DNA from: Symbiodinium natans
Lineage: Eukaryota > Sar > Dinophyceae > Suessiales > Symbiodiniaceae
NCBI GenBank assembly: GCA_905221605.1
Contig: CAJNDS010002122.1
Span: 461,001-525,000 of the forward strand
DNA: 64,000 nucleotides
Direction of reading: 5' to 3'
This document shows, in pieces, positions 19,401 through 30,366 of the stretch. Under the pieces are notes generated by a model that ran no database searches, was not told the origin of the DNA, and was given only the letters and a program-made list of their open reading frames with translations. The position numbers were made by a program, and so were the translations under genes. Each line of letters starts with the position of its first letter. Position 1 is the first letter of the stretch.

Positions 19401-21104
19401 CTCGACGATGGGGGGGGGGGGGGGGGGGGGGGTAAGATGGACACTTACTTGAAGGTTCATGGTACTTACTAACCAATTATAACTGGGCTTATAACCCTAC
19501 TTATAATTGGGATAACCCCTATAAGGCCCTTTAGGGGCATTATAAGTAGGGTTATAAGTACAGTTATAATTGGTTAGTAAGTACCATGAACCTTCAAGTA
19601 GAGGCTAAGCTGCACGCGCGTACCTTCTAAACAGACTTGCTTTGAAGGAAACAGAATCTGGACGCAACTCAGGGACGTCTAGGGACTTTTGGGTTCGGGG
19701 GGCTTTTTTTTTGCTAGTGCCCTGCGCGCTTGTTTCTGCTCGCGCGCGTTGGCGCCGTCTCCGAGGATCTTTTCAGGTCTCTGTTGATGGATGCATAGAC
19801 CGTATTGGGGGTTCGGGGGGCTTAGGGTCTTGAAGTTTAGGGCCGAGGGAGGGGATGAGTCGAAGAATCGCAGTTCACTGGTTTTGTCCTGCACCTGCTT
19901 AGGGCTTAAGCCTTCGGGCGCTGCTCATCCGTTTCGGTTCTTCCCCAAACCCTAGACCTTAAACCCCCAAGTCCGTGTTCCGTTTTTGACGCTGTATGTT
20001 GGGGGGAGGGGTTCGTTGTCAGACCTTGCTGTGCTCTTGTGGAAGCGCATGGGTAAATAGCCTGCACTGGATCGTAGCAGATGAACAGGAGCTATGGCCG
20101 GCCATGACATTACTAAGGAGAGGAGAACGAACTCCCACTTAAAGCTAATCCCTAAACTACACCCTAAGTTGACCCTAAACCCTGCAAGTATGGCTTCGGG
20201 GTTTCCTAAGCCCTAAACCCTACACCCTAACCCCAAACCCTCAACCCTAAACCCCAAACCCTGCAAGTACGGCTCCGGGGGTTGGGAGTGCAATCTCTAG
20301 GGATGCCGACTCCCCCCTGCCTAACTGCCCCCCCCCCCGTTCTCCCAGAATAATGAGCCCTGAACCCTAAACCCCTAGCCCTAAACCCTAAACCCTAAAC
20401 CCTAAACTCTAAACCCTAAAACCCTGTCATAAAATTCTTAGTCGGGTCTGAGCCCTGAACTCTGCGCCCTCAGCGGCTCCCTTAAAAAAGGGAGTCGTCA
20501 GTGTGGGGTTTAGGGCTTAGGGCTAACCCTAAACCCTAAACCCTAAACCCTAAACCCTAAACCCTAAACCTTAACCCTAAACCCTAAACCCTGAAGTAAG
20601 CTGGGTTTTTGAGATTATAAGAGGGCCTCGCGGGGATGCTGAGTAGACGTGACTAAGTCAACAGAGCTTGCAAGTAGAAGCCTAAACCCTAAACCCTAAA
20701 CCCTAAACCCTAAACCCTAAACCCTAAACCCTAAACCCTAAACCCTAAACCCTAAACCCTAAACCCTAAACCCTAAACCCTAAACCCTAAACCCTGAACC
20801 TGGCCTTCGAATTGACAGCTTATGAGGGCCCAGGGTTAAGGGATTATGACTTGAGATGAACCGAAGGGCCTGCTAAGGGGATCGCAAAGGAAACTCTAGA
20901 AGGAAGCCCGCGGCAAAAAAGGTGATTCTCTAACCCTTCTGTATAGAGAGAGGGAGAAGCGTAGAGGAGAGTAGAGTAGAGTAGAGAAGCGAAGAGAAGA
21001 GTAGAGTAGAGCAGAGTAGAGAGGAGTAGAGAGAGGGAGAGAGAGCGTAGCCGGAAACCCTAAACCCTAAACCCTAAGCTCCAAACCCCCCAAAACCCAT
21101 GGGC
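19401..21104 (-). repeat. Permease-gene intron with MITE and CCCTAAA blocks
   Basis: C/G run, MITE (19446-19600), mixed sequence to about 20150, CCCTAAA blocks (20210-20430, 20525-20590, 20680-20800 near-perfect), a hairpin CTCCCTTAAAAAAGGGAG (20476-20493), an AGAGT-type microsatellite (20943-21045). Confidence 0.65.
19446..19600. mobile_element. MITE family 1, copy 3 (best preserved)
   Basis: 155 bp. TACTTGAAGGTTCATGGTAC and its exact reverse complement form the ends, and the pairing extends over about 39 bp (to ..ATTATAAC). The centre holds CTATAAGGCCCTTTAGGGGC. Confidence 0.9.
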
Positions 21105-21173
21105 TTCCCAATGGGTGCTCCTCTCTCTCTGTCGCCAAGCAGCACATGCACTTCAGGAAAGGGATGATGTAGC
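21105..21173 (-). CDS. Permease gene exon after the SSD
   Basis: YIIPFLKCMCCLATEREEHP.., acceptor taaacccgag|. Cys-rich stretch just after the helix, as expected at the cytoplasmic face. The left end is uncertain by a few bases. Confidence 0.65.
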
Positions 21174-22279
21174 CTCGGGTTTAGGGTTTAGGGTTTAGGG
21201 TTTAGGGTTTAAGGTTTAGGGTTTCGAGTTTAGGGTTTAGGGTTTACTGGAGACTCTCTTTCGGTGGGGGGGAACCTGACAACTGAAACCCGGGTGGGGG
21301 GGTGGGGTGGTTTCTAAGGTTTAGGGTTTGGGGTTTAGGGTTTTGGCTTAGGGTTTGCGGCTTCGGATTGAGGTTGCTGTTTCGGACCACGAGAACCAAG
21401 ACCTGAACACCGGGTTCACACGCTAAACCCTGAACCTTGAACCCCCCAATTACACCCTAAACCCTACACCCCAAACCCCAAACCCTAAACCCTAAACCCC
21501 AAACCCCAAACCCTGAACCCTAAATCCTGCTTTGCTGTAGCCCGCCCCCATTCGGTCAAATGAAGGTCACCTCTAGGTTCTAGCGTGTCATGGTCTCCGG
21601 CACTGAAATATAGAGTTCTAGAGGGGGGGGGGGGGGGGTGCAAGAGGCTTATGACCCAAGGTTCCCGAGTACCACTACTCCCTAAGGCTCCCTAACCTTC
21701 CCGAAAGGTTGTCTAGGTACCTACCCCCCCCCCCCCATGAACCCTTCTCCCTTAAGGATCCTACAAAGCAAACCCTGAACCCTAAACCCTAAACCCTAAA
21801 CCCTAAACCCTAAACCCTAAACCCTAAACCCTAAACCATAAGCCCCAAAACCCTTCCAAAACCCGAAGAAGGAAAACCAAACACCGTAAAGCCCTACAAA
21901 CCCAAAGCATTAAAAACTCACAAGGCCCTTAAAGGGGGACCCCTTATATACCCAAACCCTAAACCCTAAACCCTAAACCCTAAACCCTAAACCACAAACC
22001 CTAAACCCTAAGCATACATACCCTGTAGAACCCAAGGGCCGGTTTGGGACCATATCCAGGGCCCATGTGATGTGTCTGCCCTTATCAACACGAAAGGCCC
22101 TGAGAACCCATAACACTCGAAAAGAGCTCCGGGCTCTGAATCTTAAAACCCCGAACCCTAAAACCCCGAATCCTAAAGCCCCTAAACTGCTAACCCCTCA
22201 CCCTAAACCCTAAATCCTAAACCCTAAACCCCAAACCCTAAACCCTAAACCCCAAACCCAAAAAGCCCAGCCCCGCGGC
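21174..22279 (-). repeat. Permease-gene intron
   Basis: TTTAGGG (21178-21245), CCCTAAA (21430-21535), a possible small exon near 21567-21605 (AGDHDTLEPR), G and C runs around a 130-bp segment related to 23160-23290, CCCTAAA (21775-22255) interrupted by a fragment of MITE family 3 (22009-22080). Confidence 0.65.
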
Positions 22280-22340
22280 AGTCGTTCACCAAGATGGCAG
22301 CCGGGAAGATGGTCAGGACGTTCACGAAGTTCCAAACCAC
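22280..22340 (-). CDS. Permease gene, last SSD helix exon
   Basis: VVWNFVNVLTIFPAAILVND, with the family's F-P-A. Acceptor tgtgtgtgcag|, GC donor ACGACT|GCCGCG joins to the next exon in phase. Confidence 0.85.
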
Positions 22341-24529
22341 CTGCACACACAAGGGTTTAGGGTTTAGAGTTTAGGGTTTAGGGTTTAGGGTTTGGGGTTT
22401 AGGGTTTAGGGTTTAGGGTTCAGGGTTCAGGGTTCAGGGTTCAGGGTTTAGGGGTTGGGGTCTAGGGTTTAGGGTCTAGGGTCCACACACTTTCTTCTGT
22501 CTAGCGTCTCAAGTATGGGCTCTGAACTTGGCTCCCAAGCCTTACCAGTTCGGATCCCTAAAAACACGGGTAAGGGACCATACGCAGGGCCCATACTCCT
22601 GCCGCGGGGTTCAGGGTTTAGGGTGTAGGGTTTAGGGTTTAGGGTTTAGGGTTTAGGGTTTAGGGTTTACTGCTTAGGGTTAAGGGCGTAGGTGCCTTGA
22701 TCTTCAAGCCCGAAAGCATGCAGCCCCCACCTTCCCTGACCAGAGAACCCTCAAGGCCCTTCAACCCTAGCATCCGTAAACTCTAAACCAACTGAAACCA
22801 CCGAGCCCTAAACCCTAAAGCCTAAGCCCTAAGCCCTAAGCCCTAAGCCCTAAGCCCTAAGCCCTAAGCCCTAAGCCCTAAGCCCTAAGCCCTAAGCCCT
22901 AAGCCCTAAGCCCTAAGCCCTAGATCTCAAACCTAAGCCCTAAGCCCTAAGCCCTAAGCCCTAAGCCCTAAGCCCTAAACCCTAAACCCTAAACCCTAAA
23001 CCCTAAACTTGAACCCTTGGAGTACGTCGAAAAGTGCCGAAGACGTCAGGGGTTGCTGGGATGAGCTCGGTTTAGGGTTTAGGGTCTAGGGTTTAGGGTT
23101 GAGGGTTTAGGCACCACAAGAAGACAAATCCTACTTTTCCTAACGAGCCTTATCTTATAGGGTTCTTGAGGGAGGGGGGGAGTTCAAGGGGGGTAGGTAA
23201 CCCGAGGTTCCCTATTACTCCCCACTACTCCTTAAGGCTCCCTAAGCCTCCCTAAGCTTCCCCAAGTCTTCCCTAAATATCTGCCCCCCATGGGCCTAAA
23301 CCCTAAACCCTAAACCCTTAAGGACCCTATACTTTATCGGGTGGTGCTACAACCACAACTAGGCCAAGAGTAACCTAGGAATAAAAGCGGTTGCCCTGTT
23401 TGGTTTAAAGGGGCTCATTGAGAGAACCTAAAACCCAAACCCTAAGGAAAGGAATAAGGGCCTACTCTGCGTCCTAGTAGCCCTAAACCCTAAACCCTAA
23501 ACCCTAAACCCTAAACCCTAAACCCTAAACCCCAAACCCTAAACCCTAAACCCGAACCCGAAAAAAAAGGAAATCAGGGCCGACTCTGGGTCCTAGACAG
23601 CAACCTACTGGCACCAAAAAATGTAGGGGTTTGGGGGTATAAGTTCGATCTCAAGGTTTAGGGTTTAGGGTTTAGGGTTTAGGGTTTAGGGTTTAGGGTT
23701 TAGGGTTTAGGGTTTAGGGTTTAGGGTTTAGGGTTTAGGGTTCAGGGTTTAGGCTTCGGGGTTTAGGGTTTAGGGTTTAGGGTTTAGGGTTTAAGATAGA
23801 GTTGTAGGTAGGACAACTCCAATACGGGTTAGGGTTTAGGTTTTTAGGGGACCCCCTTTTCTCCCCTTAAGCCCTCCATGGAGGGTCGGAGGACTTAGCA
23901 AGTGGTTTCGGGTTTAGGGTTTAGGATTTGGGATAGAGTTGTAGGTAGGACAACTCCAATTAGGGGCCCGTTCAGGGTACTTAGAAGTCTACTTATCTAC
24001 TTACGAAGCCCCCCGACCCTCCAAGTAGGAGTCCCTGAGCCTTCAACCCTGAACCGGAAACCCTATACCCTATAAACCCGATAAGCCATCTAAACCCTAT
24101 AAACCATAAAAACCCTAGAAACCCTAGAAACCCTCAAAACCATTTAAACCCTAGAACCCCTAAACCCCTAAACCCCTAAACCCCTAATCCCCTTAAACCC
24201 TGAAACCCCTGAAACCCCTGAAACCCCTGAAACCCCTGAAACCCCTAAACCCCTAAACCCCTAAACCCCTAAACCCCACCTCTAAACCCCTAAACCCCTA
24301 AACACCTAAACCCCTACACCCCTAAACCCCTAAGCCCCTAAACCCTAAACCCTGAAACCCTGAATCCCCTGAAACCCTGAAACCCCTAAACCCCTAAACC
24401 CCTAAACCCCGAAACCCCTAAACCCCCAAACCCCTAAACCCCTAAACCCCCTCAACCCCTCAACCCCTCAACCCCTCAACCCTAAACCCCTAAACCCTAA
24501 ACCCTAAACCCTATCTCTTGCCGCGCGGC
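22341..24529 (-). repeat. Long permease-gene intron
   Basis: TTTAGGG (22352-22480), decayed MITE family 3 (22508-22602), about 22 CCCTAAG units (22816-22975), dispersed repeats, near-perfect CCCTAAA (23483-23560) and TTTAGGG (23655-23795). A 29-bp exact direct repeat GATAGAGTTGTAGGTAGGAC.. lies at 23795-23823 and 23932-23960. Then CCCCTAAA/CCCCTGAAA 8-9-mers (24120-24515). Confidence 0.7.
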
Positions 24530-24599
24530 CAGGGTCCCCATGAAGAAGCCGAAGGCGCGGACCACGCTCACAATGGAGAAGCAGTTGGAGTAGAAGGAC
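24530..24599 (-). CDS. Permease gene, helix 5/6 exon
   Basis: SFYSNCFSIVSVVRAFGFFM.., matching Patched/Dispatched spacing after TSVTT. Acceptor gagctgtag|, GC donor ACCCTG|GCCGCG. Confidence 0.85.
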
Positions 24600-25490
24600 C
24601 TACAGCTCACCCTGAACCCCTAAACCCTATAAAGCCTATAAACCCTTTAAACCCTATAAACCCCAAAAAAGCCTAAAACCCCATAAGCCCTATGAATCCA
24701 AAGAAACCGATTAAATTAACACAGAAAAACTATAAACAACATAAACCCGATACTGTAAGCCCTATAAACCCTCAACCCTAAAAGTCATAAACCCTAAACC
24801 CTAAAAGTCATAAACCCTAAACCCTATAAACCCTAAGCCCTAAAAGTCATAAACCCTAAACCCTAAAAGTCATAAACCCTAAACCCTATAAACCCTCAAC
24901 CCTAAAAGTCATAAACCCTAAACCCTAAAAGTCATAAACCCTAAACCCTAAAAGTCATAAACCCTAGAAGTCATAAACCCTAAACCCTAAAAGTCATAAA
25001 CCCTAAACCCTATAAACCCTAAACCCTAAAAGTCATAAACCCTAAAACCCTATAGACCCTAAACCCTAAAAGTCATAAACCCTAAACCCTAAAAGTCATA
25101 AACCCTGAACCTGAGGTCTCTTTCATGGCTTCTGGGGGGTTCTACGGTATGTTAGAAGGTTGCGCAGGAGTGCGAGCCCTAAACCCTAAACCCTAAACCC
25201 TAAACCCTAAACCCTAAACCCTAAACCCTAAACCCTAAACCCTAAATCCCAAAGTAGCTGAGCCGCTATATAGTCTAGGCCCGCCCCCTTCGGCTCCCGA
25301 ACCTCCTTTACATGTGGGGTTTAGGGTTTAGGGGTTTAGGGTTTTGGGGGTTTTGGGTCTAGTGCTTAAGGGTTTAGGGTCTTGGGGTTTAGGGTTTTCG
25401 GGTTTTGGGGTTTAGCGTTCAGAGGTTTAGCGTTTAGGGGTTTGGGGTTATGGGGTTTGGGCTTCGGGTTTAGGGGTTTAGGGGGTTAGG

Positions 25491-25628
25491 AGTAGTTACG
25501 TGGCCCTGCAATATGGGCGCTGAGTTGGGGAACCCTTGTATACCCTTCGTTTCAAACCCGAGAGCCTATACTTGTTCAGAAGCCTGTAGAACGGGTAAGG
25601 GACAGACTTAAGGGACCATGCAGCTACC
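25491..25628. mobile_element. MITE family 3, copy
   Basis: AGTAGTTACGTGGCCCTG at the left and GGGACCATGCAGCTACCC at the right are inverted. The inner ATATGGGC..GCCTATA also pairs. No ORF. Confidence 0.6.
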
Positions 25629-26090
25629 CTTAGAACCAACCCTAAACCCTACCCTAAACCCTAAACCCTAAACCCTAAAGCCTAAAGCCTAAAGCCTAAA
25701 GCCTAAAGCCTAAAGCCTAAAGCCTAAAGCCCCTAAGCCCCCCAAACTCCCCAAGCTTAGGGTGCTCAATGGGCGGCACAAGCGTATTTACCCCCCCGCC
25801 GGTGCTCAGGTCCTGGAGATACTCAGAACCTGCAAAGCCCTAAACCCTGAACCCAAAACCCTAAACCCTAAACCCCAAACCCTAAACCCTAAACCCTAAA
25901 CCCCAAGCCCTAAAGGGTCTAGGGTTATTTAGGGCTTCGGGACCCTAGATCGGGTGGCCCTCCAGCCACTGGAAGGGTGAGAGGCTCCGGACAGGCGAAC
26001 CCTAAACCCTAAACCCTAAACCCTAAACCCTAAGCCCTAAGCCCTAAACCCTAAGCCCTAAACCCTAAACCCTAACCCTAAACCCTAAAC

Positions 26091-26343
26091 TTCGATACCC
26101 TCAGGTATCCTCGGGTAGGAATCCTGCAGCTCCACCACCTCATCGTCTTTACCGTGCTTCTCCATCTTAAACATCGTTCCCCTCTTCGATTTCACTGGCT
26201 TCTGCGCCTTGGTCTTCACCTTCGCTGCGAAGACTTGGCGTGGAGCTCCGTCGTGTACGGCTCCAAGCGCAAAGGTGGAGGTCCGGTCCGAACAGTCGCA
26301 AGTTCGTCTCGAACTGGTTCAAACTCCTCCACCCCTCACATCA
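26091..26343 (-). CDS. Exon-like ORF inside a permease intron
   Basis: Open minus frame ..RTSTFALGAVHDGAPRQVF.. KSKRGTMFKMEKHGKDDEVV.., ending either at a GTATCG donor or at a TAG in the repeat. Both strands are open. The permease frame joins TSVTT to SFYSN without it, so it is an alternative exon, a fragment of another gene, or chance. Confidence 0.35.
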
Positions 26344-26781
26344 TCCAGGGCTTCCAGGCAGACATTCGTCCGACGGCTTCGCCGTTGTTATTCTAGCAAA
26401 GAACGGTCTCCGAAACCTCATCAAGTAGCGACCCTAAACCCGAAAGACCCTAAATCCTACGCCCTAGAAACCCTAAACAAAACACCCTATACCCTCAAAC
26501 CCTGGAAAACCCTAACTCAAAACCTAAACCGCTGTGAACCCCAAAAAACCGTAACTGGGTTAGGTTTCGGAGCACAGTAGGAAACACAGTTTTTTATGGC
26601 TTTATAAGGATCACATAGGGGATATGAAGGGTAACAAACAATTAAGAACTGCGTTCAAACCTACCCCTGTTAACCCTTAACCCTGAACCCTAAACCCTAA
26701 ACCCCAAACCCTAAACCCTAAACCCTAAACCCTAAACCCCAAACCCTAATCCCTAAACCCTAAACCCCAAGCACAAGCGGC

Positions 26782-26832
26782 CCACAGGTGGTCACAGAGG
26801 TTACCAGCATGGCAGCCGCAGCTTCGCGATAC
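26782..26832 (-). CDS. Permease gene, TSVTT exon
   Basis: YREAAAAMLVTSVTTC, the conserved amphipathic stretch and TSVTT helix start. Acceptor gggccgcaag|, GC donor TGTGG|GCCGC. Only 51 bp. Confidence 0.85.
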
Positions 26833-27250
26833 CTTGCGGCCCCCACCAACCCCCTGGGTTTAGGGTTTAGGGTTTAGGGTTTAGGGTTTAGGGTTTAGGG
26901 TTTAGGGTTTAGGGTTTAGGGTTTAGGATTTAGGATTTAGGGGTTGGGAGGGGGATTTTGGGGTTTGTCTCTTGAATCGAAGGGTGAAGCAGGGAGAGAA
27001 ACTCTTCAGAAACCAGCAGTCGAGGTAGCTTGGGGAGCCCGATAAACGCTTTAAATCTTTATGGCTTTACTAGGGATTTGTTAGGGGATTGAGGATAATA
27101 AGAAATATGTTCAAACCTACCCCTGCTAACCCCAAACCCTAAAAACTGAACCCCAAACCCTAAACCCTAAGCCCTAAACCCTAAACACTAAACCCTAAAC
27201 CCTAAACCCTAAACCCCCTAGAACCACCCGCCGATCCAGTGCCGGGCGAC
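26833..27250 (-). repeat. Permease-gene intron
   Basis: TTTAGGG (26858-26935), a centre related to 26599-26690 (TTCAAACCTACCCCTG), CCCTAAA (27130-27225). Confidence 0.75.
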
Positions 27251-27313
27251 GCCCAGGCCATGCGCTCGCGCGGCTTGGCTTTCGGGCCCAGGATGAGCGG
27301 AGAGAGCATGTAC
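27251..27313 (-). CDS. Permease gene, post-GISADD exon
   Basis: YMLSPLILGPKAKPRERMAW, acceptor taaacccaag| directly after telomere repeat, donor TGGGC|GTCGCC. The join gives ..RERMAWAYREAAAAM, the expected family pattern. Confidence 0.8.
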
Positions 27314-27963
27314 CTTGGGTTTAGGGTTTAGGGTTCAGGGTTTGGGGTTTAGGGTTTAGGGGTTTTGGGGTTTAGGGTTTTGGGGTTCTGGGGTTTTGGG
27401 GTTTTGGGGTTCTGGGGTTTTGGGGGTTTGGGGTTTTGGGGTTTTGGGGTTCTGGGTTTAGGGTTTAGGGTTGAAGGTATAGGGTTTAGGGTTTGGGGTT
27501 TAGAGTTGAAGAAAGGGTCGCGCGGGGAGCGCACTTTTTGTCAGCACGATGCTGCTGACACCGCTGTTTCAAACGCTCACCTTTGTCTCACCTCTTGGCC
27601 TAAACCTGAGTCTCCGGAGTTCAAGCACCCTCAAACCTAAGCCCCAAACTCTAAACCCTAAGCCCTGGACCCTAAACCCTAAAACCCCGAACCCTAAACC
27701 CTAAACCCTAAACCCTAAACCCCAAACCCTAGGCCCTAAAAAGCAGGTTTTGGGGCTTGGCATCTCTCGGGGAAGCCTGGGCCTTGGGCTGTGAGACACC
27801 CCCTTCAGCCCCCAACACGCCAGGCTCCCCTCGACCTCGAACCCTAAACCCTAAACCCTAAACCCTAAACCCTAAACCCTAAACCCTAAACCTTAAACCC
27901 TAAACCCTAAACCCTAAACCCAAACCCTAAACCCCAATCCCCACCACCTTGATTCCCAGGCGC
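27314..27963 (-). repeat. Permease-gene intron
   Basis: TTTAGGG then GGGGTTTT/GGGGTTCT units (27316-27460), a non-repetitive centre, two CCCTAAA blocks (27640-27735, 27840-27935). ORFs over the arrays are artefacts. Confidence 0.75.
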
Positions 27964-28041
27964 GTGTTGAAGAGCAGGAGGATGTCGTCGGCGGAAATGC
28001 CAACGATGAGGAAAAGAGACACAAAGTCCAGAACCGTCAGC
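27964..28041 (-). CDS. Permease gene, GISADD exon
   Basis: Reads LTVLDFVSLFLIVGISADDI.., the hallmark SSD/RND helix ending in the acidic pair (G-I-S-A-D-D). Acceptor ccaacag|. GC donor AACAC|GCGCC is needed for frame; AAG|GTGGTG nearby would shift it. Confidence 0.85.
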
Positions 28042-28703
28042 CTGTTGGGGGGGAGGGTTTAGGGTTTAGGGTTTAGGGTTTAGGGTTTAGGGTTTAGGGT
28101 TTAGGGTTTAGGGTTTAGGGTTTAGGGTTTAGGGTTTAGGGTTTAGGGGTTTGGGTTTAGGGTTTTGGGTTTAGGGTTTAGGGTTTAGGGTTTAGGGTTT
28201 AGGGTTTAGGGTTTAGGGTTTAGGGTTTAGGGCTCAGGGTTTAGGGTTTAGGGTTTAGGCTTTAGGATGCAGGGGTCTGGAACGTAGGGTTTGGGTTAAG
28301 AGGCTTAGCGACGAGGTTTTGATGCTTGGGGTTTAGGCAGGTTGCAGGCGTCTTGCGGCCTTGCTTCTGGGCTTGCTGCCAGTCCTGTTCTCCCTTTAGA
28401 ACCTGAATAAACAAACAGCTATTTTGAATATTCCCCTGGGTTTTGAATAAAGAACATAACCCTAGACCCTAAACCCTAAACCCTAAACCCTAAACCCTAA
28501 ACCCTAAACCCTAAACCGTGTGAGAATTTCTCAGGGGGTTCTTGATTCTACTGTCGGCTCTTGTTGCAGCTAGGCGAGAACTGGCAGCCTCCCAACCCAG
28601 CATCCTGGGTCCCTAAACCCTAAACCCTAAACCCTAAACCCTAAACCCTAAACCCTAAACCCTAAACCCTAAACCCTGAGCCATCAATCCCGATGGCCTG
28701 TGC
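28042..28703 (-). repeat. Permease-gene intron
   Basis: TTTAGGG (28054-28262), AT-richer centre, CCCTAAA (28450-28515 and 28610-28675). Exact exon joins on both sides make this the clearest example of the intron rule. Confidence 0.85.
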
Positions 28704-28807
28704 CAGCCCATGATCTCATAGTGAAAGTAGTAGGTGGCGGTGAAGGCGAGTACCACGCCTATGGCGCCGAAGAAGCCGATGAAGAGGTTCTGCATTCGTA
28801 GCAGGAC
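28704..28807 (-). CDS. Permease gene, SSD helix exon
   Basis: VLLRMQNLFIGFFGAIGVVL.., a helix ending TATYYFHYEIMG. Acceptor ctttgatttgag|. Only a GC donor (GGGCTG|GCACAG) keeps the frame into the GISADD exon; a GT donor near the repeat would break it. Confidence 0.8.
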
Positions 28808-30282
28808 CTCAAATCAAAGCGTTTATGGTTTCAACCCTCAACCCAAAGCCCTAAACCCTAACCCTAAATTCAAACCCCAAACCCTAAACCCTCAACCCTC
28901 AACCCTAAACCCAAAACCGGTTTGAGGGTTGAGGGGTCCGGACCTTGGGGTGCTCAGGGCCGTTGGGCACGTGCAGGAGCTCTCAGGAAACCCTAGGCGC
29001 CAATCCCTTAAAGATTCGGTAAATAGGTACGTAGCTTCGTGGTCCAAGCACTCGTTCTGTTCAGCCCCATCTGGCAATGATAGGGCCGAAAAAGGGCTTT
29101 CCAGCTCTGCTGTTTTCGGCGTTGTCTGGCCCTAAGCCCTAAAACCTAAACCCTAAACCCTAAACCCTATAAACCCTACAAACCCTATAAACCCTATAAA
29201 CCCTATAAAGCCTGCAAACCCGATAAACCCGATAAACCCTCTAAACCCTATAAACCCTATAAACCCTATAAAACCTATAAACCCTATAAACCCTATAAAC
29301 CCTATAAACCCTATAAACCCTATAAACCCTATAAACCCTATAAACCCTATAAACCCTATAAACCCTATAAACCCTATAAACCCTATAAAACCTATAAACC
29401 CTATAAACCCTATAAACCCTATAAACCCTATAAACCCTATAAACCCTATAAACCCTATAAACCCTATAAACCCTATAAACCCTATAAACCCTATAAACCC
29501 TATAAACCCTATAAACCCTATAAACCCTATAAACCTTATAAACCCGATAAACCCTATAAACCCTATAAACCCTAAACCCAAAACCCTAAGCCCTAAGCCG
29601 ATATATAAGAGACCTAAAGAGCCCAAAACCCCTTAACTGCGGAATATACCCTGATTTCTATAGGGAACCTTCATGTGTTGAAGGTATATTCTTGATTGCA
29701 GGGTATTGGCCTCTTTGGGTCTCTTTCAGGCCCTCAACAGGAACCCACCTTCCTATTTCAGCTATACCCTAAACCCTAAACCCTAAACCCGAGACCCTAA
29801 AGAAAACAGATCTTGTGGTATCCTTGAACTTTACGTTCGACCAAAACTTCGCGGTCCAAGTACTTAAGGGCCTTTCGGGTTTCGGGTTTCGGGTTTAGGG
29901 TTTAGGGTTTATGGTTTAGGGTTTAGGGTGGCTGGTTACCGAATTGCAACCAGGGAAGCATTCGATGGACGCATGACCGATCACCAGGCGCTGCAGACGT
30001 AGGCTTTTTTGAAGCATTAAGGCAGCCATTCTTACTAGGCCCTGCGTTATGTACAAAATATATACGTGGATTATCGTGCACTAAACCGTGAAACCCTCAA
30101 CAAATATCCTTTACCTCGCATGAATGACCTCCTGGACCGCCTCTTCAATGCTTTTGTTTAGGGTTTCGGGTTTAGGGTTTAGGGTCTAGGGTTGAGGGTC
30201 TAGGGTTTAGGGTTTAGGGTTTGGGGTTTGGGGTTCAGGGTTTAGGGTCTAGGGCCTAGGGTTTTTGGGATTTCGGGTTTAC
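28808..30282 (-). repeat. Permease-gene intron with CCCTATAAA array
   Basis: CCCTAAA, a non-repetitive stretch (28920-29130), about 42 units of CCCTATAAA (29160-29570; makes GFI-repeat ORFs), a segment with ATATACC hairpin-like motifs (29590-29765), CCCTAAA, TTTAGGG (29880-29925), AT-richer DNA, TTTAGGG (30160-30260). Confidence 0.75.
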
Positions 30283-30366
30283 AGAAGTCTGTACATCTCG
30301 CCGAGCAGCAAGAGTGCTCACGATGACAAAGGTGCCGGCGCAGAACCTTTGCTGTAGAAGGAGGTG
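30283..30366 (-). CDS. Permease gene exon
   Basis: 28 codons, HLLLQQRFCAGTFVIVSTLA.., acceptor caactctgcag|, donor TTCT|GTAAAC, phase 0 at both ends, matching both neighbours. Confidence 0.7.

Larger units (their letters stand above)
24600..26781 (-). repeat. Long permease-gene intron with AGTCATAAA array
   Basis: 24610-25107 is CCCTAAA/CCCTATAAA interleaved with AAAAGTCATAAA, about 11 copies. CCCTAAA (25168-25245) and TTTAGGG variants (25318-25488) follow, then MITE family 3 (25491-25628), CCTAAAG units (25672-25732) and mixed blocks. Exon-like stretches inside (25255-25305, 25793-25835, 26091-26343) do not fit the permease frame. Confidence 0.65.

Noticed and set aside
22816-22975. CRISPR-like array
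   Set aside because: Regular short repeats without unique spacers; a telomere-variant tandem array in a eukaryotic setting.
29153-29626. GFI-repeat protein of 157 residues
   Set aside because: Pure translation of the CCCTATAAA array with no non-repeat coding sequence.
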